From: Spirochaetales bacterium
GTDB taxonomy: Bacteria; Spirochaetota; Spirochaetia; DSM-2461
Reading direction: 5' to 3'
Length of the DNA stretch: 64,000 nt
Assembly: GCA_016936555.1 (NCBI GenBank)
Contig: JAFGXR010000108.1
Location: 124,001 to 188,000 of the forward strand
Positions within the stretch are counted from its first letter, which is position 1; each line of letters opens with the position of its first letter. Both the position numbers and the translations under genes were made by a program. Below the pieces are notes generated by a model. It ran no database searches, was not told the DNA's origin, and saw nothing but the letters and a program-made list of their open reading frames with translations. This document shows, one piece after another, positions 8,024 to 17,521 of the stretch.

Positions 8024-9701
8024 GGACAAGGAGACTGATCCCTACCTTACGAAACAGCTGATCGCCTATATCGGCAACAAACGATCTCTCCTCGGTTTTC
8101 TCGGGACGGTTTTTTCCTCTCTTGAGAGCAAAGAGGGGAGGACCGTTTTCTCCGATCCCTTCGCCGGAAGCGGCGCCGTGGCCAGGCTGGCCCGGAAGAT
8201 GGGCTACGCCGTTCAGGCCAACGACTGGGAACCCTATTCGAAAATCGTCAACAGCTGTTATATCGGTACCAACCGCAGCGATCTGAAAAATCTCTTCGGA
8301 CAGTACGGCGGCGTGGACAAGGTATTCCGGGAGCTCAATCATCTCGACGGAAGTCCTTCCGATCCCTATATAAGCCTCCATTACGCTCCCGAGAACACGG
8401 AGGAAGCCGATTACCGGACCGAGCGCCTCTTTTACACGACGGAAAACGCCCTTTTTATCGACAGGGCGAGGAACTGGATCGAAGAGCGGTACCGCGGCTG
8501 GGATCTCGATGAAAAACAACTGAAGGAGAAGCACATTCTTCTGGCCAGCCTGCTCTATGAGGTGTCGACCCATGCCAATACCTCCGGCGTTTTCAAAGCC
8601 TGCCACAAGGGGTTCGGAGGCCACGGCAAAGATGCCCTGACCCGCATTCTGGCCCCAATGGAGATGGAAATTCCCCATCTGGTCGATTCTGCAGAAAGAA
8701 TGGTCATCGAAAACATGGATGCTGCGGATTTCGCTTCGCGGAACAGCTCCCATATGACCTATCTGGACCCTCCCTACAACAGTCATCAGTACGGGAGCAA
8801 TTATTTTATGCTCAATACGGTGGCTCTCTGGGATAAGCCTCCCGTATCGGGAGACAGAAAGGATGACGGGCGATTCGTGGAGAAGGCGGGAATCCGGAAA
8901 GACTGGATTCAGACCAGAAGTCCCTTCTGTTACCGTAAGGACGCTCCGGGAGCTTTTTCCGGTCTGCTCGACGCCATCGATTCGCGTTACATCATGCTCA
9001 GCTACAACACCGAGGGGATCATCCCCTTCGGCGAGCTCTACGATATCATGGAAAGGCAGGGAAGGACGGAACTCTACTGCCGCGATTACATTCTCTACCG
9101 CGGCGGGAAGCAGAGCCTGAGCCGTCAGAATTACAATATGGAGCTGCTACTGGTTCTGGACCGCAGGGAGAGACCCGGAAAAAGCGACCGGGGAAAGGTT
9201 GAGCGGTTCCTGCTGGAAAGGAAGCTCATAACTCTGCTGAGGCGGCCTTTCCATCCTCTTAAGATGAAAGAGAATTTCCCCTGCGTCGCCGGGACCGCCG
9301 ATCTGTCCCCCGATGCTGATAAATCCTTCCTGCTCAAAACCCGGGATTTTTATGTCTTCAAAGAGATGCCTTCGTCGAAGAGGCTCGAAGCTCTGTCGGA
9401 CAGGCAGCTCGAGGCTCTTTTCGGGCTGCTGGAAAAATCCCTCTGCGCCGACAACCGGGAGGAGGCTCACGTCCTGATGGATCTTATGCGAAGCTGTGAA
9501 GATGATAAATTGAGAAACCGCTACGGCAGAAGACTTTTGCAGGTCGTCCGGAAATTCGCCTTTAAAAAATACCGGGATCAGTTCGAGGAAACCGGGAAAG
9601 AGCTCGGGCGGCTTATCTCTGAAGAACCGGACATTTTCGGTTTTCTGGGCGAAGGGCTGGAATCTATCAAAAACATTGCCGACATGAGGTTCCGGGGCTG
9701 A
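7998..9701 (+). CDS. Orphan DNA adenine methyltransferase (D12 class) with C-terminal extension
   Basis: 567 residues from the ATG at 7998; a TTG at 7983 is an alternative. It overlaps queD by 26 bases. The AdoMet-binding motif DPFAGSGAVA (about residue 53) precedes the catalytic LDPPYNSHQYG (about 257), the order of alpha-group (Dam-like) N6-adenine methyltransferases. Sequence after about residue 390 is a charged, mostly helical extension of about 170 residues that I cannot assign. No restriction endonuclease gene adjoins it, so it looks like a solitary methyltransferase, possibly with an epigenetic role. The target sequence cannot be read from the gene. Confidence 0.85.
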   Translation: MWHPIPASEDKETDPYLTKQLIAYIGNKRSLLGFLGTVFSSLESKEGRTVFSDPFAGSGAVARLARKMGYAVQANDWEPYSKIVNSCYIGTNRSDLKNLFGQYGGVDKVFRELNHLDGSPSDPYISLHYAPENTEEADYRTERLFYTTENALFIDRARNWIEERYRGWDLDEKQLKEKHILLASLLYEVSTHANTSGVFKACHKGFGGHGKDALTRILAPMEMEIPHLVDSAERMVIENMDAADFASRNSSHMTYLDPPYNSHQYGSNYFMLNTVALWDKPPVSGDRKDDGRFVEKAGIRKDWIQTRSPFCYRKDAPGAFSGLLDAIDSRYIMLSYNTEGIIPFGELYDIMERQGRTELYCRDYILYRGGKQSLSRQNYNMELLLVLDRRERPGKSDRGKVERFLLERKLITLLRRPFHPLKMKENFPCVAGTADLSPDADKSFLLKTRDFYVFKEMPSSKRLEALSDRQLEALFGLLEKSLCADNREEAHVLMDLMRSCEDDKLRNRYGRRLLQVVRKFAFKKYRDQFEETGKELGRLISEEPDIFGFLGEGLESIKNIADMRFRG

Positions 9702-10901
9702 ATGAGCGAATCCCGGTACGAAAGCCCCTACGGGATCGGGACTCTCAGTCGCGGCCCTGAAGAGCTCAACCGCTCTTTACAGGCCTGGAGCAGTGCCGAT
9801 CTGTATATCCTCAATAAAATGAGAGAGAGCGGAGTGGCCGAAGGAAGTGCGCTTCTTGTCATGAACGATGCCTTCGGGGCTCTGACAGTTCCCCTGGCTG
9901 AAAAATTCCGGGTATACTGCTGGACCGATTCCTTCTGCGCTGAGAAGCATATCAGACGGAATCTCAGAGAGAACGGGATGGAAGAGGGCTCTGTTCTCTT
10001 TCTGTCTCCTGAAGATGAAATTCCCGAATCGATCGATCTGGTTTTGCTGAAAAATCCCAAAAGTCTGAATTTTCTCGAATATATCCTGCAGATTCTGAGC
10101 CTGCAGCTGCCTGGTGGTGTCAGGGTGCTGGCTGGTGATATGGCGCGGAACATACACAGCTCAACGGTCTCTCTTTTCGAGAACTATCTGCCCGGGGCAA
10201 AGACGACCCTCGCCTGGAAGAAAGCCAGGCTGGTGGAAGGCTCTGTTCCGGAAGCCCGAGAGAGAGTCCGCACCAATGGGGCGCAGGCCCGGGAAACCGG
10301 CGGTAACGGACCTTCCGGTAAGTCATCGGGCGGGACGACATTCCCCGTCGAGTACAAACCGGAAAACCTTGGTTCGACTCTTGTAAACTATCCCAACCTC
10401 TTCGCATTCGGCCGCCTCGATCCCGGTTCGGCTTTTATGATCGGCCATATGCCGGAACCCTTAAAAGTTCCACAGAGAGTGATTGATGTGGCCTGCGGCG
10501 ATGGAATCCTCGCCCTGAAAGCCGCGGAACTGTGGCCGGAAGCCTCTTTTCTCTGCGCCGATGAATCGCGGCTGGCCGTGCGGTCGGCCCGTGAGTCCTT
10601 TGAAAAGAACGGAATGGGGAACAGGGCGGAGTTTGTAGTGACCGATGTGCTGGAAGGCGTGGAGCCGGAACAGGCCGATCTGGTTCTCTGCAATCCGCCT
10701 TTTCACGACAGCCACAGTCTCAGCACCACATCGGCTCTGAAGATGTTTGATCAGAGCCGCGAAGTCCTGAAAAAAGGCGGGGAGCTCTTTGTTATCGCCA
10801 ACAGGCATCTGGGGTATGAGAAGAGTCTGAAGAGGCTCTTTTCACTGGTTTCCCTTTATAAAGCAAATGAAAAGTTTGCCATTATCCGTGCCTTGAAATA
10901 A
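9702..10901 (+). CDS. rlmG: 23S rRNA guanine-N2 methyltransferase, RlmG-like
   Basis: 399 residues, starting immediately after the stop of the DNA methyltransferase gene. The N-terminal half is a degenerate methyltransferase-like domain. The C-terminal half carries the AdoMet loop DVACGDGILAL and the catalytic LVLCNPPFHDSHSL, followed by FVIANRHLGYEKSLKRLF, very like the RlmG/RsmC proteins that methylate 23S or 16S rRNA guanines at N2. The NPPFH plus VANRHL combination favours RlmG (G1835 in E. coli numbering) over RsmC. Its last 20 bases overlap the end of the convergent COG2509 gene. Confidence 0.82.
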   Translation: MSESRYESPYGIGTLSRGPEELNRSLQAWSSADLYILNKMRESGVAEGSALLVMNDAFGALTVPLAEKFRVYCWTDSFCAEKHIRRNLRENGMEEGSVLFLSPEDEIPESIDLVLLKNPKSLNFLEYILQILSLQLPGGVRVLAGDMARNIHSSTVSLFENYLPGAKTTLAWKKARLVEGSVPEARERVRTNGAQARETGGNGPSGKSSGGTTFPVEYKPENLGSTLVNYPNLFAFGRLDPGSAFMIGHMPEPLKVPQRVIDVACGDGILALKAAELWPEASFLCADESRLAVRSARESFEKNGMGNRAEFVVTDVLEGVEPEQADLVLCNPPFHDSHSLSTTSALKMFDQSREVLKKGGELFVIANRHLGYEKSLKRLFSLVSLYKANEKFAIIRALK

Positions 10902-12414
10902 TTGAAAGAGCCCCTCTCAATCCGTCGGCCGCCGAGCTGATGATCCCTCCGGCATAACCGCTCCCCTCTCCGCAGATGTAGAGGTTCTCAAAACCTTCCG
11001 CCAGTCCGTCCCGGTCCCGGAGGACCTGTATGGCCGCGGAAGTCTTGCTCTCCAGGCCCATGATATTGCCTTGGTCGAATCCCTTCAGTTTCCGCGAGAA
11101 ATCCAGGAGTCCCCGCTTCATGGCGTCGCTGACCGGCGACGGCAGCATGGTCGACAGATCGGCGGGATTCAATCCCGGGGGGTAGCTCGATTCCCCCAGG
11201 GAGCTTCCGCTTTTTCCCGAAAGAAAATCCCCGATGGTCGAGGCCGGAGCCCGGTAATCACCCCTGAAAAAAGACCGTTCCAGCTCTTCCAGCCACTCCA
11301 GTGATTCCAGCGGGTCGAGTTCCCGTCCCAGATGCTTTTCGAGATTGATTCCCGCTACGATGGCGGCATTGGCAAAGGGTGAATCGCGGTTATACAGACT
11401 CATCCCGTTGACGATATTCACATCCCCGTAGGGAGCCGCCGGCACGATCTTGCCGCCGGGGCACATACAGAAACTGTAGACCGGCAAACCGTCGCGGGGC
11501 GAATCGGTCAGCCTGTATTCCGCCGCTTTGACTCCCCTCAGAGAGGTGCATCCCCACTGGGCTTCATTAATCAGTTCCTGGCGGTGCTCCACCCGGGACC
11601 CTATGGCGAAATTCTTGTTCCGGTAGACCACTCCTTTCCTTATAAGAAAGCGGTAGGTTTCAAAGGAGGAATGTCCCGTCGCAAAGAACACATAGTCGGC
11701 GTCCAGCGTCCCCCGCGAGGTGTTGACGGCTTTGACTCTCCTTCCCTCGAGGGTGATGTCTTCGGCCCGGCAGTCAAAGAGGATTTCCCCTCCCGCCGAT
11801 GTGAACATCTCCCTCAGGCGGGCCGTGATTTTCAGCAGATTGTCACTCCCCAGATGGGGGTGGGTCATATAGGCGATCTCTTCGGGAGCGCCGGCTTCGA
11901 TATAAGTTCTGAGGATAAAGTCTTTTTCCGCGGATATTTTTTTCGTCCGGCTCGTGAGCTTGCCGTCGGAGAAGGTTCCGGCACCGCCTTCGCCGAAAGC
12001 GTAGTTGCTGTCGCTGACAAAAGATCCCGTTTTTTCGAATGTCTCGATATCGAGCTTCCGGGCGGTCACATCCTTTCCTCTTTCCAGAAGTGTGACCTGA
12101 AATCCCGCTTTCTGAAGAGCGTAGGCACCGAAGAATCCCGCCGGGCCCGTGCCGACGGCGACAATTCTCTTATCTCTTTTCCTGAAGGGGATTTCCAGTA
12201 ATGTCTGAACCGGTTCTTCTCCCCCTTTCAGTTCCGGCGAGGTCACCGCTGTTTTCACAACCCAGTGAATGTTTTCTTTCTTCCGCGCGTCGAGGCTTTT
12301 CTTCTCTATTCTATAGGTAAAGTCACGGATTTTCAGAGAGCGCGAAATAGCTTCAACCAGCGCCTCTTCTGAAAAATCTGTCGGCATTTTTAACGATATT
12401 TCTCGAAATCCCAT
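10882..12414 (-). CDS. FAD-dependent dehydrogenase of the COG2509 family
   Basis: 510 residues from the ATG at 12414 (MGFREISLKM); an upstream TTG at 12450 would add 12 residues. The dinucleotide-binding site is VAVGTGPAGFFGAYAL. Other conserved blocks are FGEGGAGTFSDGKL, near the middle, and a C-terminal ICGEGSGYAGGIISSAADG. This is the widespread, uncharacterised family of FAD/NAD(P)-dependent proteins, usually 450-540 residues, with a short N-terminal domain before the FAD site. The physiological substrate is not known. It is convergent with rlmG and divergent from topA. Confidence 0.85.
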   Translation of the reverse strand: MGFREISLKMPTDFSEEALVEAISRSLKIRDFTYRIEKKSLDARKKENIHWVVKTAVTSPELKGGEEPVQTLLEIPFRKRDKRIVAVGTGPAGFFGAYALQKAGFQVTLLERGKDVTARKLDIETFEKTGSFVSDSNYAFGEGGAGTFSDGKLTSRTKKISAEKDFILRTYIEAGAPEEIAYMTHPHLGSDNLLKITARLREMFTSAGGEILFDCRAEDITLEGRRVKAVNTSRGTLDADYVFFATGHSSFETYRFLIRKGVVYRNKNFAIGSRVEHRQELINEAQWGCTSLRGVKAAEYRLTDSPRDGLPVYSFCMCPGGKIVPAAPYGDVNIVNGMSLYNRDSPFANAAIVAGINLEKHLGRELDPLESLEWLEELERSFFRGDYRAPASTIGDFLSGKSGSSLGESSYPPGLNPADLSTMLPSPVSDAMKRGLLDFSRKLKGFDQGNIMGLESKTSAAIQVLRDRDGLAEGFENLYICGEGSGYAGGIISSAADGLRGALSIISRHG

Positions 12415-12480
12415 AGGACAGAGACTACTGTATATAATGAGGGTATACAAGTTTTACACTGATAATCGGGTAAAATTAAC

Positions 12481-12509
12481 TTGACAACATCAAAATCCTT
12501 GTTTAACAA
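12481..12509 (+). promoter_or_regulatory. Promoter of topA
   Basis: TTGACA (12481-12486), 17-base spacer, TAACAA (12504-12509). It is well placed for topA, leaving a leader of about 45 bases. Confidence 0.65.
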
Positions 12510-12560
12510 TTCATTTTTAAATGGGGAAGTACTATCCTCAATCAATTTCTGGAGATGCAT

Positions 12561-14951
12561 GTGGCAGAAACTGCTTCCAAAACAGCGAAAAAAACGAAGA
12601 AAGTCAAAAAGCTTCTCATTGTAGAGAGCCCGGCGAAAGCGAAGACTATCAAGAAAATTCTCGGACGGGACTTTACGGTGAAAGCTTCTGTCGGTCATAT
12701 CAGGGACCTGAAAAGCGGCCGCGGGAAAAAAGCTTTCGGTATCGACATCGATAATAATTATCAACCTGAATATACAGTTATCAAAGGCAAGGAAAAAACC
12801 GTCAAGGAGCTGCAGAAAGCGGCTTCCGAAGTGGATGAAATCTACCTGGCTCCCGACCCGGACCGCGAAGGGGAGGCTATTGCCTGGCATCTGAAAGAAG
12901 TCATCGGCGAAACGGAGAAACCGGTCAAGAGGGTTACCTATACGGCGGTTACCAAAAAGGCCGTACAGGACGCCATCGCCCATCCCGGAGATATCAATAT
13001 GGACCGGGTCCACGCCCAGCAGGGACGGAGGGTTCTGGACAGGCTGGTGGGATTCAGCCTCTCTCCTTTCCTGTGGAAAAAGGTCGCCAAGAATCTGAGC
13101 GCCGGAAGAGTGCAGTCCGTAGCCGTGAGAATGGTCGTGGAAAGAGAGCGGGAAATTGCCGCTTTCGTACCGGAGGAATTCTGGAAGATCAATGCCATCG
13201 TCAATCCTCAGGGTCAAAAGGCCGATATTTTCGAAGCCGCTCTTAAAAAATGGGACGGAAAGAAGTTCGCTCTCGGATCCGATTTTGCCCAGAGTGAGAA
13301 ACCGGTTAAGGAAATTGCCGATATTCTCAGAAAGGCTGACTATGCAGTTGATTCGGTCGACAAAAAGAGAACGAAGGGAAAAGCCGGCGCTCCTTTTATC
13401 ACTTCCACACTTCAGCAGGCTGCCAGTACCAGACTCGGTTTCGGAACCACCAAAACCATGTCCGTCGCTCAGAAGCTCTATGAGGGGATCGAGCTGGAAG
13501 GCGGGCTGACCGGTCTTATCACCTATATGAGAACCGACTCCACCAATATCGCTCCCGAGGCGATTGAAGAGGTGAGAAATTATATCAGTGAAACCTACGG
13601 GGAGAAATACCTGCCGGCGAAAGCCAATGTCTACTCCTCCAAGAAAAACGCCCAGGAAGCCCATGAGGCGATCAGGCCTTCTTCCGTTGCCAACAGGCCG
13701 GAGGATGTGAAGCCCTATCTCGATAAGGATCAGTTCCGTCTCTACGAGCTGATCTGGCAGCGCTTTGTCGCCTCCCAGATGAATCCGGCGGAATACGATA
13801 TTACGACGATTACGATTAGCGCTGACAAAGGGCTGTTCGAAGCGAAGGGCCGCGTGGAAGTTTTTGACGGATACACCGTTCTGGTTGCCGAGAACAAAGC
13901 CGATCAGAAGGATAAAGAGGAAGATAAATATCAGACGCTACCCCCTGTCGAAGCCGGCGCAGCCCTCGATCTGGAGAAGCTGGAGGAGACGCAGCAGTTT
14001 ACCAAGCCGCCTGCGCGCTATTCCGAAGCCAGCCTGGTCAAGGCCATGGAAAAAGAGGGAATCGGCCGGCCTTCGACTTACGCTCCCATTATCAAGACCA
14101 TCAGGGAAAGAGGGTATGTCCGTATCGAGAAGAGGGCTTTTCACGCCACGGAACTCGGCATGGCTGTCAACGATATTCTTCTGAACAACTTCACCAATAT
14201 TATGGATCTGCAGTTCACCGCCGCTATGGAAGAGGATCTCGATAAGGTCGAGCAGGGCGAAAAGGATTGGGTCAAACTGATCGATGAGTTTTACAGGCCC
14301 TTTGCGGACCGGCTCGACGAGGCGATGGAGAAGGCCGAACCTCTGAAGGGGAGGGATTACGAAGGCGGGGAAACCTGCCCGGTCTGCGGCGGTCCGCTCG
14401 TGGTCCGCTATTCCAAGTCCGGGGCTTTTCTCGGTTGTAAAAACTATCCCGAATGCAAGGGGCTTCTCCCCATGCCCGGAGGAGAGGTCGATGAGGATGA
14501 AGACGGCGCGGTGGAAGCCGTTGAAGTCGGCTGCCCCGAATGCGGCAAGCCCATGATTCTCAAGACATCGCGCTACGGCAAGAAATTCTACGCCTGCACC
14601 GGCTATCCCGACTGTAAGACAACCCTGTCCGCCGACAAGGAAGGAAAACCGGTCGAAATGCCCAGGATCGAACGGGCCTGTGATAAATGCGGGAAGCCCA
14701 TGGCGGTCAAAGCCGGCCGGACGGGATTCTTTCTCGCCTGCACCGGCTATCCCGACTGCAAGCACACCATGCCGATCGATAAGGACGGCAAGGCGGTCGA
14801 AGTCCCCGATGTGAGCGGCGAGACGTGCGAAAAATGCGGTTCCGAAATGGTCGTGAAAATGGGTAAACGGGGGCCGTTCCTGGCTTGCAGCGCCTTTCCC
14901 AAATGCCGCAATGCCAAACCTCTTCCCGGCGAGGAGAAGAAGGAATCGTAG
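12561..14951 (+). CDS. topA: DNA topoisomerase I (type IA)
   Basis: 796 residues. I prefer the GTG at 12561: the SD GGAG (12551-12554) is 6 bases from it but directly abuts the in-frame ATG at 12555. The N-terminal TOPRIM domain starts KLLIVESPAKAKTIKKIL and has the acidic DPDREGEAIAWHL. The active-site Tyr is near residue 322 in GLITYMRTDST. The C-terminus carries four Cys4 zinc ribbons (CPVCG, CPECG, CDKCG and CEKCG repeats, each closing with a GYPDCK-like or FPKCR-like sequence). It relaxes negative supercoils through a 5'-phosphotyrosine intermediate. A perfect hairpin follows the gene. Confidence 0.96.
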   Translation: MAETASKTAKKTKKVKKLLIVESPAKAKTIKKILGRDFTVKASVGHIRDLKSGRGKKAFGIDIDNNYQPEYTVIKGKEKTVKELQKAASEVDEIYLAPDPDREGEAIAWHLKEVIGETEKPVKRVTYTAVTKKAVQDAIAHPGDINMDRVHAQQGRRVLDRLVGFSLSPFLWKKVAKNLSAGRVQSVAVRMVVEREREIAAFVPEEFWKINAIVNPQGQKADIFEAALKKWDGKKFALGSDFAQSEKPVKEIADILRKADYAVDSVDKKRTKGKAGAPFITSTLQQAASTRLGFGTTKTMSVAQKLYEGIELEGGLTGLITYMRTDSTNIAPEAIEEVRNYISETYGEKYLPAKANVYSSKKNAQEAHEAIRPSSVANRPEDVKPYLDKDQFRLYELIWQRFVASQMNPAEYDITTITISADKGLFEAKGRVEVFDGYTVLVAENKADQKDKEEDKYQTLPPVEAGAALDLEKLEETQQFTKPPARYSEASLVKAMEKEGIGRPSTYAPIIKTIRERGYVRIEKRAFHATELGMAVNDILLNNFTNIMDLQFTAAMEEDLDKVEQGEKDWVKLIDEFYRPFADRLDEAMEKAEPLKGRDYEGGETCPVCGGPLVVRYSKSGAFLGCKNYPECKGLLPMPGGEVDEDEDGAVEAVEVGCPECGKPMILKTSRYGKKFYACTGYPDCKTTLSADKEGKPVEMPRIERACDKCGKPMAVKAGRTGFFLACTGYPDCKHTMPIDKDGKAVEVPDVSGETCEKCGSEMVVKMGKRGPFLACSAFPKCRNAKPLPGEEKKES

Positions 14952-14986
14952 GGGCATAATATTAAAATTTGTTAATATTTGATCTG

Positions 14987-15025
14987 AAAGGGAATAATTA
15001 CAGTCTCCATGTAATTATTCCCTTT
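14987..15025 (+). terminator. Terminator hairpin after topA
   Basis: Perfect 15-bp stem (AAAGGGAATAATTAC with its complement) around a 9-base loop. Only a short T stretch closes it, so it may be partly Rho- or structure-dependent. Confidence 0.6.
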
Positions 15026-15152
15026 ACTTTATAGGGGTTTATTTCTAATTTAAAAAAAACAATATCGGTTCCGCTGCGGTTATTTGGGCCCGGCATCATC
15101 GGGGTTTATGGTGCGGCGCATTTCTGATATGTTTATGATTACCGAGGAATTT

Positions 15153-17366
15153 ATGGATAATTTTGAGAAAAAAGATAACAGGAACGACAGTTCCCGGAAA
15201 GAACCGGAAAACTGGTGGGACAAAGCCAGAAAGGAACTGAGTTCGGAAAATATCGATAAAAAAATGAAAAAGATGAAACAGGGGAAGTATCGTTTCTCTC
15301 TCTGGTATTTCATTCTTGTCATAGCCGTGCTGGCGATACTCAATATGTTTCTTGTCAGATCGCCGGAGACATCGATTGATTACAGTGTTTTTAAGGAAAA
15401 AATCGAATCCGGCGAGATCGTCCGTGTCAAGCTTACGGCATCGCTGTACACCGGCTATACCAAAACGAGCAGCCAGTACGAAACCGATCTGGTCAACTCC
15501 ATAACCGGATCCCTGTCCAGGAATAATGACAATCTGTCGGGGATCGTCTACAGTACGGTTCCCCTGAACGATCCCTCTTTTGTTCCTCTCCTCGATCAAT
15601 TGGGTGTGGAATATTTCGCTGAGCACGAACAGCGCAACTACTTTGTGGAAATCCTGCTGAGCTGGATTGTTCCGCTGCTTCTGCTTCTCGTCGTCTGGCG
15701 TTTTATATTCCGGCGGATGGGCAATATGGGCGGGAACAACGTTATGAGTTTCGGCCAGAACAATGCCAAAATCGTCGCCGAGGAAGATCTCAATACGCGG
15801 TTTGATGATGTGGCGGGTTGCGAAGAGTCGAAAGACGAACTTGTCGAAGTTGTCGACTTTCTCAAAAATCCGAAAAAATATACTGCCATCGGGGGGAAAA
15901 TTCCCAAAGGTGTTCTCCTGGTCGGCCCTCCCGGGACCGGTAAAACCCTGCTGGCCAGAGCCGTTTCCGGAGAGGCCGGCGTTACGTTCTTCAAGATGTC
16001 GGGAGCCGATTTCGTCGAAATGTTCGTCGGGGTCGGAGCTGCCCGCGTCCGAGACCTTTTCAAACAGGCCCGGGAAAAAGCTCCCTGTATTATCTTTATC
16101 GATGAGCTCGATGCCATCGGCAAGAGCCGTGCCGGTCTGGCCTCTACAAACGATGAGCGGGAACAGACTCTGAACCAGCTTCTTGTGGAGATGGACGGAT
16201 TCGATGCCACTTCGGGAGTTATCATCCTGGCGGCGACCAACAGGCCGGAGGTTCTGGATCCGGCGCTTCTCAGGCCGGGACGTTTTGACAGACAGGTGCT
16301 GGTCGACCGCCCCGATCTACTGGGGCGGGAAGCCATCCTCAAGATACATTCCAAAGGCGTTAAGATCGCCGCTGAAGTCGATTTCAGAGAGGTCGCCAAA
16401 TCCACTCCGGGTTTTGTCGGAGCCGACCTCGCCAATATTATAAACGAAGCGGCTCTCCTCGCCGTAAGAGGGGAACGCAGCGAAGTGACCATGAAGGATC
16501 TCGATGAGGCCATTGAAAAGACCATTGCCGGTCTGGAAAAGAAAAACCGCCTGATCAACCCCCGTGAGAGGGAAATCGTCGCCTATCACGAAACGGGTCA
16601 TGCCATTATCGCCGCCTTTACGCCCGACGCCGATCCGGTGCAGAAAGTCTCTATCGTTCCCCGCGGAATGGGCGCACTGGGATACACGCTGCAGCAGCCC
16701 ACGGAAGACCGCTTCCTCATGACCCAGGAAGAGCTTCTGGGGAGAATCGATACCCTTCTGGGGGGAAGAGCCGCGGAAATGCTTATTTTCGGAAAGCTCT
16801 CGACCGGTGCGGGCAATGATATTTCCAAGGCCACGGACATCGCGAAAAATCTCATTACCGAATACGGTATGAGCGAGAAGTTCAGAAACGTGGCTCTGAC
16901 CGAAAGGAAAAACTCCTATCTCGGCGGAGGGGCGGGCATCAGGGAATACTCTGAAAAAACCCAGCAGTACGTCGATGAAGAGATCGCCCGGATTATCAGC
17001 GAGCGGTATGATATCGTTATCGCCAGGCTGACCGAGCACCTCGACCTGCTCAAGAGCATTACCGCCCGTCTTATGGATGTGGAAGTGCTGACGGCCGAAG
17101 AGTTCATGGAGCTGATCGAGGAGGATGAAAAAGCCTCCGCTGCCTACGCAGAAAGAAAAGCCGCGGACATGACGCCTTCCGAACTGGCCGTCCTGACAGG
17201 GGAAAAGAGAAATGAGGCGATAAAAGCCCGCGCCGAAGCAAAGGCTCTGGCCAAAGAGAACGAACCTCCCAAAGTGGAGGAGGAGCATAAGACGGAAAAT
17301 CCCTTTGCCAATCCGGTTGAATTGAAGCTGGAAGTGAATAAGAGCGAAGAGGATAAGGAATCGTAG
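15153..17366 (+). CDS. ftsH: ATP-dependent zinc metalloprotease FtsH
   Basis: 737 residues. The ATG at 15153 is chosen because GAGG (15144-15147) lies 5 bases upstream; more 5' in-frame starts lack an SD. It has a basic cytoplasmic tail, a membrane segment near 48-68, an extracytoplasmic domain, a second membrane segment near 166-188, an AAA+ domain (GPPGTGKT near 260, Walker [12 protein letters not shown], arginine finger region RPGRFDRQ), and the zinc protease site HETGH near 479. The usual motif is HEAGH; Thr for Ala is a mild variation. It degrades misfolded and regulatory membrane proteins. hflK/hflC, its usual modulators, lie about 2 kb downstream on the other strand. Confidence 0.97.
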   Translation: MDNFEKKDNRNDSSRKEPENWWDKARKELSSENIDKKMKKMKQGKYRFSLWYFILVIAVLAILNMFLVRSPETSIDYSVFKEKIESGEIVRVKLTASLYTGYTKTSSQYETDLVNSITGSLSRNNDNLSGIVYSTVPLNDPSFVPLLDQLGVEYFAEHEQRNYFVEILLSWIVPLLLLLVVWRFIFRRMGNMGGNNVMSFGQNNAKIVAEEDLNTRFDDVAGCEESKDELVEVVDFLKNPKKYTAIGGKIPKGVLLVGPPGTGKTLLARAVSGEAGVTFFKMSGADFVEMFVGVGAARVRDLFKQAREKAPCIIFIDELDAIGKSRAGLASTNDEREQTLNQLLVEMDGFDATSGVIILAATNRPEVLDPALLRPGRFDRQVLVDRPDLLGREAILKIHSKGVKIAAEVDFREVAKSTPGFVGADLANIINEAALLAVRGERSEVTMKDLDEAIEKTIAGLEKKNRLINPREREIVAYHETGHAIIAAFTPDADPVQKVSIVPRGMGALGYTLQQPTEDRFLMTQEELLGRIDTLLGGRAAEMLIFGKLSTGAGNDISKATDIAKNLITEYGMSEKFRNVALTERKNSYLGGGAGIREYSEKTQQYVDEEIARIISERYDIVIARLTEHLDLLKSITARLMDVEVLTAEEFMELIEEDEKASAAYAERKAADMTPSELAVLTGEKRNEAIKARAEAKALAKENEPPKVEEEHKTENPFANPVELKLEVNKSEEDKES

Positions 17367-17368
17367 AT

Positions 17369-17405
17369 AAAAGGAAGTGTGATAACCGCACTTCCTTTTT
17401 TTATA
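17369..17405 (+). terminator. Strong intrinsic terminator after ftsH
   Basis: AAAAGGAAGTG (17369-17379) pairs perfectly with CACTTCCTTTT (17389-17399), followed by a T run. Confidence 0.85.
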
Positions 17406-17425
17406 GTTTTTTTCAGGTTCTCATC

Positions 17426-17450
17426 CCGGCTTTACAGCCGGAATATTTTT
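17426..17450 (+). terminator. Second, tandem terminator-like hairpin
   Basis: CCGGCT (17426-17431), loop TTAC, AGCCGG (17436-17441), then AATATTTTT. It stands behind the first ftsH terminator and before the promoter of the lipoprotein gene. Confidence 0.55.
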
Positions 17451-17462
17451 AATAACTTAAAT

Positions 17463-17491
17463 TTGTAAAACAATAACTCCGCTCTTAAAAT
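17463..17491 (+). promoter_or_regulatory. Promoter of the lipoprotein gene
   Basis: TTGTAA (17463-17468), 17-base spacer, TAAAAT (17486-17491). The SD AGGAG and the ATG follow at 17511 and 17522. Confidence 0.65.
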
Positions 17492-17521
17492 TCTTAATAG
17501 TAATTTTTGAAGGAGATTTCT

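Noticed and set aside
10360-10400. tRNA-like GGTTCGA sequence
   Set aside because: It lies within the rlmG coding frame, with no acceptor stem or anticodon arm around it. No tRNA was found in the window.
12390-13664. 424-codon minus-strand ORF at the start of topA
   Set aside because: Runs over the topA TOPRIM domain and into the divergent promoter region. No protein family signature.
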